A stretch of 61,636 bases of DNA from an uncultured Flavobacteriales bacterium. GTDB lineage: Bacteria; Bacteroidota; Bacteroidia; Flavobacteriales_D; Crocinitomicaceae. The notes under the pieces were generated by a model, which saw only the letters and a program-made list of their open reading frames with translations, did no database searches and was not told the origin of the DNA. Where the stretch lies: contig CAIJTF010000012.1 in assembly GCA_903823565.1 (NCBI GenBank), positions 1 to 61,636 of the forward strand, in the 5' to 3' direction. Within the stretch, counting starts at the first letter, position 1, and the number at the start of each line of letters is the position of its first letter. Position numbers and translations under genes: made by a program. This document shows positions 27,776-37,266 of the stretch, piece after piece.

Positions 27776-27801
27776 AACATGAACTTATAAAAATCAATGT
27801 T

Positions 27802-28929
27802 ATGATTAAATCTTTTCTTTTTGCTTTTGCCACCTTGTTTACGGTAGCATCTTTTGCCCAAAAATCGAATATTTCCGATGCCATCTTGCGCTATCGAAAA
27901 TACAACCTAATGGGGGCTAGTTATGAAGACAACTTAAAGAATCTTACCGAAGCTAAGTCCTTTATTGACTTAGCCAGTATTAATTCGGAGACGAGCGGTT
28001 CTACCTATATGCATTATTATAGGGGTCAAATATACTATTCGCTCATGGAATTAATGGCTGCTGGCGCAGTACTTAAAGGAGTGAAACCGGATGAAAAACA
28101 AGCAACAGAATACGAGAACATCGTTAAAGAAAGTTTTGATATCGTTCATAATACACCGAAATCAAAGGAGAAAAAAGATGTAGATGACTTCATCGATGGA
28201 AAGGCTACCCAGAGCTTTAATATGGGCATGTTTTTTTATAAGAAGAAAGACTACACCAATGCTACCTACAGCTTTATGTCCTGTTATGAAATTTCAAAGA
28301 AGTTTGGAAAAACTCCGAATGAAGATGCCCGAGTTAACGTGACAACCTCATTGCTTAAAGCCGTTGACACCCTGCTTTCTACCAATAAATTAGAGGACGC
28401 TTATTCCTTGAATGAAATGGTTTTCAATGCCATGCCAAAAGATATCGATGTCATTATTTCACTTATTAATTTGAATTTAAAAAAGAATGATGTAGTCAAT
28501 ACCGAAAAATACCTAAGCGAGGCAATAAAGCTCGACTCCACAAACGTTCAATTATATTCTTTTCTCGGAGGAACTTATTACGATATGGGAAAAGTAGATA
28601 AAGCCGTTGAGGCATACAAAAAATGCATAAAACTGGATCCGAATTATGCCCAAGCCATTTTTGAATATTGTAGCATTCTCTTTAACCAAGGACGCGATGT
28701 TATTTTGGAATTAAATAAGAAAGGTCTAGAATCCGATGATCCTGAGTATTTACTTTATCTACAAAAGTCCTTTGCATATTTCGACGAAATACTGAGTTAT
28801 ATTGATCCATACTTAGCCAAGGTTCCTAACGATAAACTTGCATTAGAAATCGCATGGAAGACTTATTCCATGAAAGGTGACGAAGAAAAAAGCGATAAAC
28901 TAAAAGCGACCTTGAATTCTTTAAACTAG
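27802..28929 (+). CDS. Exported tetratricopeptide-repeat protein
   Basis: Predicted periplasmic protein of 375 residues. A signal peptide ends at VASFAQ. Helical repeats run through the whole mature part; the clearest TPR units are around residues 205-300 (LEDAYSLNEMVFNAMPKD, LYSFLGGTYYDMGKVDKAVEAYKKCIKLDPNYAQA, quoted in part). It starts 26 bases after the gyrA stop, so it may be co-transcribed. A TPR protein behind gyrA is, from memory, a recurring arrangement in Bacteroidota. Its role is unknown; TPR proteins generally scaffold protein complexes. Confidence 0.85.
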   Translation: MIKSFLFAFATLFTVASFAQKSNISDAILRYRKYNLMGASYEDNLKNLTEAKSFIDLASINSETSGSTYMHYYRGQIYYSLMELMAAGAVLKGVKPDEKQATEYENIVKESFDIVHNTPKSKEKKDVDDFIDGKATQSFNMGMFFYKKKDYTNATYSFMSCYEISKKFGKTPNEDARVNVTTSLLKAVDTLLSTNKLEDAYSLNEMVFNAMPKDIDVIISLINLNLKKNDVVNTEKYLSEAIKLDSTNVQLYSFLGGTYYDMGKVDKAVEAYKKCIKLDPNYAQAIFEYCSILFNQGRDVILELNKKGLESDDPEYLLYLQKSFAYFDEILSYIDPYLAKVPNDKLALEIAWKTYSMKGDEEKSDKLKATLNSLN

Positions 28930-28991
28930 TTTTGTTTAGCTTACGTCTATTTATCTCCCAAAATTGCCGATTTAATTTGTAAATTTACAGC

Positions 28992-31043
28992 ATGTGGTTT
29001 GTAAATCCGGCTTTTTTGTGGGCATTTGGGTTGTTGGCCATTCCGGTACTTATTCACCTATTCCATTTCAGACGGTATAAACGTGTTTATTTTCCTTCAT
29101 TAAAGACCTTGAAGGAATTAAACCGAGAGAAAAAATCCATTAAATCGTTAAAAAAATGGATGATTTTATTGCTTCGGCTCTTAGCCTTTGCCTCATTAGT
29201 TCTTGCCTTTGCTCAACCCTTTTTTCTCAAGGATCAACAAAAGTCCGTTTCGGGAATTTCTGTGGTTGCCATTTATATCGACAACTCGTTTTCCATGAGT
29301 GCCAAAGGAATGGAGGGAAGTCTTTTTAATGAATCAAAAGAACTAGCCAGGAAACTGATTGAAAAGAGCGACAAAAGCACCAAAATCCTACTTTTTTCAA
29401 ATCTTCTTTCGGGGAAAGAACGCTGTTTACTAAACAAATCTAGTGCACTTAAATACCTCGAAGCGCTGGAACTTTATCGGGTGCCTCGATCCTTAAACGA
29501 GGTGCTTAATTGGCAAAACGGATTTTTGAAGCGCTACCACGAAGAGCAAGAACGTATTGGTAAAACAGACGTTTTTCTCCTCTCTGATTTCCAGAAATCA
29601 ACGGCATCCCTAACGAAATTAAGTGCCGTCCACCCTGTTCAAATGCATCTCATTCAAAACACGGTTCAAAATACCAACAACCTTTACATTGACTCACTTT
29701 GGTTTAGCAACCCACTCTTTAAAAAAGGAAGTCCGTTAGAAATTAAATTTCGGGCAAAAAACATTGGTTCAAAAGATGCTGTGGACGTTCCCGTGACCAT
29801 AGTTTTTGGCAATCAAAAACGAATGACCAATATTGATGTCAAAGCCAATTCTTCGGGCTATGGGAATGTTAATTTCACCATACAGGATTTTGGTCCGATA
29901 GAAGGAAAACTATCCATTTCCGATCAACAAATCACCTTCGATGATGAATATTTTTTCACCTGTAACATTGCAAAATCTGGAAATGTACTGTGTGTCAATG
30001 GCGAAAATGCAAGCGAAAGAGTCTTAAAGGTGTACGAAACGGAACCGTACTACACGGTGAAATCAATTAAAGAAGGGAATCTTCAAAACCGAGACATTAA
30101 TCAAGCCGATTTGGTCATTCTAAACGGACTAAACAACCTACCAAGCGGATTAAGTGCACAACTCTCCTCCTTAGTGAACAAAGGAGGAAATGTATTTATC
30201 ATATGTGGCGATAGTGTTAACCTAAGCAGCTACAATGAATTTCTAAGCAAAATGGAAATGCCCAACCTGGGTCCACCCATGCGATCAGGAAACCAATTGG
30301 CCCAAATCGATTATCAAAATCCATTCTTCAAAGGCATGTTTGACAAAGTTCAAAAGAACTTTAATCTTCCCTTAGTAAACCTATCGTATCCCCTTAGAAA
30401 TTTGAGTCAAAAAGGAACAGAAGTCCTTCTAAAAATGAGAAACAACCTTCCCTTGTTGGTGAAGCATAAGAAACAAGGTCAAATCTTTCTATTAGCTTCC
30501 CCGGTGCAATCACGGTTTGGTAGCTTCACAGATCATGCCTTGTTTCCATCCCTGTTATTGCGATCCGCTGAAATCAGCCTACGGCAACTACTACCCTATT
30601 ACATTATAGGAAAATCGGATGGCTTTACTGTATTTCGTGGACCCCAAGAAGAAGCCCCCGTTTTGCTACGAAACAAACAAAAAGAAATAATTCCTCGACA
30701 GAGCAACGATGGTGAAAATACACGCATCTCGTTGAACAGCTACCAAACCAATGAAACCTTGTTTGAAGGCATATTTAATTTGGTCAATCTACCCAATCCG
30801 ATTAAAATCGCCCTTAACATGGATCGTACCGAATCACAACTGCTGTATCTAGACAAAAACCAATTGAAAGAGCAATTCAATCGGTTCGGATATAAGGATG
30901 TTTTATATACACCTTTAAATGATGGTGCAGAAAATACTATGGCTCGCGTTGAAAAACCAAATTCACTTTGGAAATATTTAGTTTTCTTTGCATGGATTTT
31001 CTTCCTTTTAGAAATGGCACTGATTAAATTTTGGAAAGCATGA
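28992..31043 (+). CDS. BatA-domain membrane protein
   Basis: Membrane protein of 683 residues. The N-terminal BatA signature reads FVNPAFLWAFGLLAIPVLIHLFHFRRYKRV (first helix about 5-22, quoted in part) and is followed by a second membrane helix around 57-78. Then comes a large domain with a von Willebrand A-like start, IYIDNSFSMSAKG, a DxSxS-type metal-site remnant with Asn where Asp is usual. A Rossmann-like segment ILNGLNNLPSGL follows, and a C-terminal membrane helix spans about 658-678. Bat proteins have been linked to aerotolerance and envelope stress. Its stop overlaps the next gene by ATGA, so they are translationally coupled. Confidence 0.88.
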   Translation: MWFVNPAFLWAFGLLAIPVLIHLFHFRRYKRVYFPSLKTLKELNREKKSIKSLKKWMILLLRLLAFASLVLAFAQPFFLKDQQKSVSGISVVAIYIDNSFSMSAKGMEGSLFNESKELARKLIEKSDKSTKILLFSNLLSGKERCLLNKSSALKYLEALELYRVPRSLNEVLNWQNGFLKRYHEEQERIGKTDVFLLSDFQKSTASLTKLSAVHPVQMHLIQNTVQNTNNLYIDSLWFSNPLFKKGSPLEIKFRAKNIGSKDAVDVPVTIVFGNQKRMTNIDVKANSSGYGNVNFTIQDFGPIEGKLSISDQQITFDDEYFFTCNIAKSGNVLCVNGENASERVLKVYETEPYYTVKSIKEGNLQNRDINQADLVILNGLNNLPSGLSAQLSSLVNKGGNVFIICGDSVNLSSYNEFLSKMEMPNLGPPMRSGNQLAQIDYQNPFFKGMFDKVQKNFNLPLVNLSYPLRNLSQKGTEVLLKMRNNLPLLVKHKKQGQIFLLASPVQSRFGSFTDHALFPSLLLRSAEISLRQLLPYYIIGKSDGFTVFRGPQEEAPVLLRNKQKEIIPRQSNDGENTRISLNSYQTNETLFEGIFNLVNLPNPIKIALNMDRTESQLLYLDKNQLKEQFNRFGYKDVLYTPLNDGAENTMARVEKPNSLWKYLVFFAWIFFLLEMALIKFWKA

Positions 31044-32293
31044 AAATACTCATCAAGGCAGCCCGAATCATAGATCGATCCTCATCGTACCATGGGAAAG
31101 TAATGGATTGCCTTATTGAAGAGGGAGTAATAACCCGAATAGATGATACGATTGACGAATCAGACGGCTATGAGGTAAGGCACGACGGACTTTGTATTTC
31201 ACCAGGATGGGTCGATTTCAAGGCAAGTTTCAATGACCCTGGTTTTGAATACCGCGGAGACCTGACTTCAGGTCTTGATGACGCTTCACTGGGTGGTTTT
31301 ACCCATGTTGGCGTCCTTCCAAACGACAATCCAGTGTGTGATCAAAAAACGGCAGTTGAATATAAAGTAAGAAAAGCAGAAAATCATGCCGTTTCCTTAC
31401 ATCCTATAGGTGCCCTATCGAAAGGTATGGAAGGCAGCGTTCTTGCCGAAATGTATGACATGTATCAAGCCGGAGCGCATTGGTTCTCAGACGACCAGCA
31501 CGAAATGAACGATGGGTTATTAAGCAGGGCTTTATCGTATTCCGGTTCCTTCGATGGCCGAATTATAGTTTCCCCCCAATCGCGCGCTATGGTTCAACAC
31601 TTTGAGGTAAATGAAGGGATTGCTTCTCTAAAAACAGGTCTTCGAGGTCACCCCTACCTATCGGAAATCACTACCCTATATCGTGCTATTGAAATCGCAA
31701 AATATACCCAACGACCGCTTCACGTAACGGGAATTTCAAGCCGCCATTCCCTTCCTCTCTTGGAAAAAGCCCATGCCGAAGGGGTTTCCATTACGAGTGA
31801 TGTACACGTAATGAATCTCTGTTTTAACGAAAATGCTACCTTGGATTTTGATACAAGGTTTAAAGTTAATCCTGTACTCAGGACCGAAGAGGATCGTTTA
31901 GCTTTAGTAGAAGCGGTAAAAAACAATATTATTCAGGCCGTTGTATCGGATCACAGGCCCTATGTTTTGGATGAAAAAAACATTGAATTCGACCAGGCTT
32001 CTTTTGGTTGTCCTCAAATTAAAACCATGTACGGCGGTTTATTAACGTTGACGGATTTAGGGATTGATACGGTCGTAGATATCTTGTCGAATAGGAATAG
32101 AAAAACCTTTGAAATCGAAGAAAGAAGCATAAAGGCAGACCAAGCTGCCGATCTTACCCTCTTTACACCCAACGGAATGTACCAACCTTCTAAAAACGAT
32201 TCGCAAGGCTTAATACCGTATGCCATATCTGAATTGCAAGGACAGGTCATCGGTACCATACATCGCAATAAAGCTACGTTCAACCTTCCCTAA
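31040..32293 (+). CDS. Dihydroorotase-like protein lacking metal ligands
   Basis: Amidohydrolase-fold protein of 417 residues, homologous to dihydroorotase. I start it at the ATG at 31040, which overlaps the BatA gene stop, rather than at a TTG nine bases earlier. The overall pattern is dihydroorotase-like: SPGWVDFKASFNDPG, EYRGDLTSG, GGFTHVGVLPNDNPV, VVSDHRPY. The DxHxH metal motif is replaced, with Lys61 and Ser63 where the two His belong. The later HVSxxxS His is Gly (LHVTGISS), and the PHHL pair is Met-Asn (HVMNL). Asp of SDHRP is kept. It is probably catalytically inactive in the classical sense and may be structural. A second, active pyrC would be expected elsewhere in the genome. Confidence 0.85.
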   Translation: MKILIKAARIIDRSSSYHGKVMDCLIEEGVITRIDDTIDESDGYEVRHDGLCISPGWVDFKASFNDPGFEYRGDLTSGLDDASLGGFTHVGVLPNDNPVCDQKTAVEYKVRKAENHAVSLHPIGALSKGMEGSVLAEMYDMYQAGAHWFSDDQHEMNDGLLSRALSYSGSFDGRIIVSPQSRAMVQHFEVNEGIASLKTGLRGHPYLSEITTLYRAIEIAKYTQRPLHVTGISSRHSLPLLEKAHAEGVSITSDVHVMNLCFNENATLDFDTRFKVNPVLRTEEDRLALVEAVKNNIIQAVVSDHRPYVLDEKNIEFDQASFGCPQIKTMYGGLLTLTDLGIDTVVDILSNRNRKTFEIEERSIKADQAADLTLFTPNGMYQPSKNDSQGLIPYAISELQGQVIGTIHRNKATFNLP

Positions 32294-32847
32294 TGAGCCA
32301 AAAGCACTTTTTAAATCAGTTTTTAAGAAAAGGAAACAAAGTAGGAGCCGTTGCTCCCAGTTCACGTTTTTTGAGCGACAAAATGCTTTCTAGCCTTCCA
32401 ATTGAACAATGCAAACTCATAGTAGAGTTAGGACCGGGTACTGGAGTCTTCACGGAACGCATTATCGAAAGGAAAAATCCAGATTGTACGTTTATTATGA
32501 TTGAGCTGAACGATAGTTTTTACAGTTCGCTTGTACAAAAATACCAAAAGGAAGGCATCGAAATTTTACACGATTCAGCAAGCAATTTGCAAGAAATCCT
32601 TAGCAAACGATCCTTGAGCCAGTGCGATTTAATCATCTCTTCTATTCCGTTGGCTATTTTGAATAAGGAGTTACAAAATTCCATCATTAAAACTGCGTCC
32701 GATTGTTTGGCACCGGATGGGGCTTTTGTCCAATTCCAATATTCTCTTCAGGCAAAGAAGGTACTTTCACAATATTTTTCAAAGATAGGGATTCGTTTTA
32801 CCGCTCTGAATTTCCCACCTGCCTTTGTTTACACCTGCAAAAATTAA
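32293..32847 (+). CDS. Class I SAM-dependent methyltransferase, phospholipid N-methyltransferase-like
   Basis: Methyltransferase of 184 residues with the Rossmann SAM site VELGPGTGVFTERI (about 42-55) and an acidic second strand, FIMIELNDSF. The N terminus FLNQFLRKGNKVGAVAPSSRFLSDKM is typical of the group related to phosphatidylethanolamine N-methyltransferase and rRNA adenine dimethylases. The expected NPPY-type motif IV of rRNA dimethylases is replaced by IISSIPLAIL, which favours the phospholipid group. The true substrate is unknown. Its ATG overlaps the preceding stop codon by one base (TAATG), and it is probably the third gene of the BatA operon. Confidence 0.75.
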   Translation: MSQKHFLNQFLRKGNKVGAVAPSSRFLSDKMLSSLPIEQCKLIVELGPGTGVFTERIIERKNPDCTFIMIELNDSFYSSLVQKYQKEGIEILHDSASNLQEILSKRSLSQCDLIISSIPLAILNKELQNSIIKTASDCLAPDGAFVQFQYSLQAKKVLSQYFSKIGIRFTALNFPPAFVYTCKN

Positions 32848-32866
32848 GGAACTGATACAAAGTCCG

Positions 32867-32874
32867 TATCTTTG
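32867..32874 (+). promoter_or_regulatory. Candidate -7 element upstream of the ABC-F gene
   Basis: TATCTTTG is an exact TAnnTTTG match 15 bases upstream of the ABC-F ATG and just past the methyltransferase stop. Confidence 0.45.
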
Positions 32875-32880
32875 CCCTAA

Positions 32881-34512
<1,632 letters not shown>

Positions 34513-34520
34513 CAGGCAGC

Positions 34521-36248
34521 ATGGTTGAATACCACCTTTCCCTTTATCAACCGAGTAGACATCGCCTAAAGGTTACAGTTACCCTTCCATGCCCTGACGA
34601 TGAAACAACGCTTTACATAGCGACATGGAGACCCGGACGTTATGAAGAGGGGAATTTTGCTTCGTTAATCAGCCATGTTCAGGGATTCGACCAAAACAAC
34701 CAACGCGTTCGGATTACAAAAGGCGGAAAAAACGAATGGTTGGCTGACACCCGAGCAACGGATTTTATCACCCTATCCTACTTGTATTATGGTTCTGTAT
34801 TAACTGCAGGAAATACCTTTATAGACGAATCAAAACTTTTAATAAACCCTGTTAACGTACTGATTTACAACAAATACATATTTAATAGTACAATACGATT
34901 ATCGCTCGACCTACCGGATGAATGGAAAGTTTGTGGACTCGAACATCAAGAAAATACCACCGTTTTTAATGGAATTGATCGTTTGTTTGACTCCCCCTTC
35001 TTGGCGGCTCCAGGTATTAAAACCAACGAATATAGGGTCAATGGTAAGCGGTTCTTTATCCACCATTTGGGGAATCATTCCTTGGATTTGGCTAAGCTAA
35101 TAAAAGACTTTGAGGCATTTACTGTTTCTCAGATTCAAGCGTTTGGCTCTTTCCCCGTAGACGTTTTTTCCTTCCTTTTGATCGGTACAAATACCCATTA
35201 TCTGCATGGTGTTGAACACCTTAACAATACGATTATCGTTCTAGGACCAACCGACGCATGGCATAGCAGTCGATACCTCGATTTGCTGCATGTAGCTTCC
35301 CATGAACTATATCATGTTTGGAACGTAAAATCCATAAGACCCGCAGATCTACTGCCGTATCGTTTTCAAGAAATTAACTACTCGCGTCTCGGATATGTCT
35401 ATGAAGGAATAACCACCTACATGGGGGATTACCATTTACTTAAAAGCAAGGTGATTACAACAAAAGAATACCTTGACCTTTTTTCAGCCCTGGTTCAAAA
35501 CCATATCGATAATCCAGGCCGGTATTCTATGTCCTTGGGAGATTCTTCCATAGACACCTGGGTGGATGGATACGTAAAAGGTACTCCCGGAAAAAAGGTA
35601 TCCATCTATAACGAAGGAGCGCTAATTGCCTTTTATATTGATTACCGAATACGCGCTGCTACGCAAAACAAAAGGTCTATCCACACCTTTTTGAAGCAAC
35701 TTTACCAGGAATTTGGAAATGGCGTTAAGGGGTATGAAGAGGAGGATTTGCTTCGCATTCTAATGGACCTCAGCGGGATTGATTTCAAGCCCTTTTTCGA
35801 AAGCTACATACACGCTGCCAATGGCTATGAAACCCTTTTAACAGAGGCCTTTGAATATTTTGGAATATCGTACAAACCCGTTGAAAACCCAATCCTGAGC
35901 GAACGAGAACTTGGATTGAAAGCACACAGGGTGCAGGGAAGTGTATTCATACATGCCATTGCTCCCGGAGGACCTTCTGATTTGGGTGGATTGGCGGAAA
36001 AAGATGAGATAGTCTCCGTTAATGGACTGGAACTGAATAAACCAATAGAAGAAATCCTACGGAATAGAATTGAAAATGAAGTTACCATAGGTATTCGCAG
36101 ACAAGGTATGAATAAGGAAATTACTTTACCCGTGATGCAGAAAACATTTTTTCCTCGGGTGACTTTGAGCCTCGCCGATACAGAAACGCATCAAATCCAT
36201 AAAAACCGTGCATATTTTGGTTTACAAAGAACACAGCAAATCGATTAA
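34521..36248 (+). CDS. M61-family metallopeptidase with PDZ domain
   Basis: Glycyl aminopeptidase-like metalloprotease of 575 residues. The N-terminal beta domain (about 1-165) includes IATWRPGRYEEGNF. The catalytic domain has the zinc motif ASHELYHVWNVKSIRP (His261, Glu262, His265) and the third ligand in LGYVYEGITTYMGD (Glu295). A C-terminal PDZ domain spans about 460-555 (VFIHAIAPGGPSDLGGLAEKDEIVSVNGLEL, quoted in part). No signal peptide is visible, in contrast to many M61 members, so it may be cytosolic. It lies nine bases after the ABC-F gene, which suggests shared transcription. Confidence 0.93.
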   Translation: MVEYHLSLYQPSRHRLKVTVTLPCPDDETTLYIATWRPGRYEEGNFASLISHVQGFDQNNQRVRITKGGKNEWLADTRATDFITLSYLYYGSVLTAGNTFIDESKLLINPVNVLIYNKYIFNSTIRLSLDLPDEWKVCGLEHQENTTVFNGIDRLFDSPFLAAPGIKTNEYRVNGKRFFIHHLGNHSLDLAKLIKDFEAFTVSQIQAFGSFPVDVFSFLLIGTNTHYLHGVEHLNNTIIVLGPTDAWHSSRYLDLLHVASHELYHVWNVKSIRPADLLPYRFQEINYSRLGYVYEGITTYMGDYHLLKSKVITTKEYLDLFSALVQNHIDNPGRYSMSLGDSSIDTWVDGYVKGTPGKKVSIYNEGALIAFYIDYRIRAATQNKRSIHTFLKQLYQEFGNGVKGYEEEDLLRILMDLSGIDFKPFFESYIHAANGYETLLTEAFEYFGISYKPVENPILSERELGLKAHRVQGSVFIHAIAPGGPSDLGGLAEKDEIVSVNGLELNKPIEEILRNRIENEVTIGIRRQGMNKEITLPVMQKTFFPRVTLSLADTETHQIHKNRAYFGLQRTQQID

Positions 36249-36253
36249 TTCTT

Positions 36254-36261
36254 TACTTTTG
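36254..36261 (+). promoter_or_regulatory. Candidate -7 element for the T9SS-sorted protein gene
   Basis: TACTTTTG matches TAnnTTTG exactly. It lies between the M61 stop and the ATG at 36277 and supports that start. Confidence 0.45.
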
Positions 36262-36276
36262 AGTAAATCTACTCCT

Positions 36277-37266
36277 ATGAAAACAGCTATTATTTCCCTC
36301 TTATTGATTCCTTGCACCTTTTTTGCCCAATCCTTTGATGTAAACAATGAACCGAGTATAGGATCGTTGGTTTCCCTTCACCTCTGCGATTCCAACGCAA
36401 ACATACTCGCAGGCACCGTTGGAAGTAACGCCGTGTGGGATTTTAGTCAGCTTTCAGGAATTTTTGGCATCACCAAGGATGTTCAAATTTTGGATGCGAC
36501 CCAAGATGCGAACTATGCTTCTTTTTCGGGCGCGACACAGCTCTATGATATTGGAGGTAATTTACAAACCTTTTACGCTACGACTCCAAATGGACGAATT
36601 TCGCAAGGATTTGTGTTCAATGAAGTTAGTCTTGGGGCGGTTGTTGCGAGTTGGAATATCGATGCCGAGAACCTCATGACATACCCATTTGGTTTTGGAG
36701 GAAATCCCCTCATTGATAATTTTTCAGGCACCGTAACCTCCGGACTTACGGGTACTGTTCCATCCACAGGCTCTTCCGTTGCCATGGTAGATGGTTCGGG
36801 CACCTTGATGCTCCCAGGTGGGAATTCTTACACAGCGATTCGCTATCATTTAAAGGATTCGGCCAATGCAACCGTATTTGGTACCAACGTCGCTTTTGTT
36901 CGAGACGTTTACGAATATTATGATTTTTCAACAAGCAATTTACCCGTTTTCATTACCATGAAAATCAATGTAAGTTCTGCCTTACTCAATAATAGCAGCA
37001 CTGTCATTTTAAGCAAGGACCAACCCCTTACCTTTGTAGGCTTAGAAGAGGCTAAAATCCCTTCCTTCACCCTTTACCCTAATCCTCCTACTGAATCCCT
37101 GACCTTAAAGGGCTTAAACTCTGGTACGGCCTATGCTATCCACAACATCCTAGGGGAATGCATGGAGGAAGGAACTTATCATCATCCGATTCAAGTGTCA
37201 AACTGGCCTGTCGGTATTTATTTTGTAAAAACGAATAATGGAGTTGAAACCTTTATTAAAAAGTAA
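36277..37266 (+). CDS. Secreted protein with T9SS type A sorting domain
   Basis: Extracellular or surface protein of 329 residues. I start it at 36277 because that ATG opens a signal peptide (KTAIISLLLIPCTFFAQ); the frame itself extends back to a GTG at 36208 inside the M61 gene. The middle is a Ser/Thr/Gly-rich beta domain of no recognised family. The last 75 residues form a Por secretion tail: FTLYPNPPTESLTLKG, YAIHNILGECMEEG, VSNWPVGIYFVKTNN, ending FIKK. This directs export through the type IX system. Its 3' end overlaps the next gene by 29 bases, so the two are co-expressed. Confidence 0.88.
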   Translation: MKTAIISLLLIPCTFFAQSFDVNNEPSIGSLVSLHLCDSNANILAGTVGSNAVWDFSQLSGIFGITKDVQILDATQDANYASFSGATQLYDIGGNLQTFYATTPNGRISQGFVFNEVSLGAVVASWNIDAENLMTYPFGFGGNPLIDNFSGTVTSGLTGTVPSTGSSVAMVDGSGTLMLPGGNSYTAIRYHLKDSANATVFGTNVAFVRDVYEYYDFSTSNLPVFITMKINVSSALLNNSSTVILSKDQPLTFVGLEEAKIPSFTLYPNPPTESLTLKGLNSGTAYAIHNILGECMEEGTYHHPIQVSNWPVGIYFVKTNNGVETFIKK

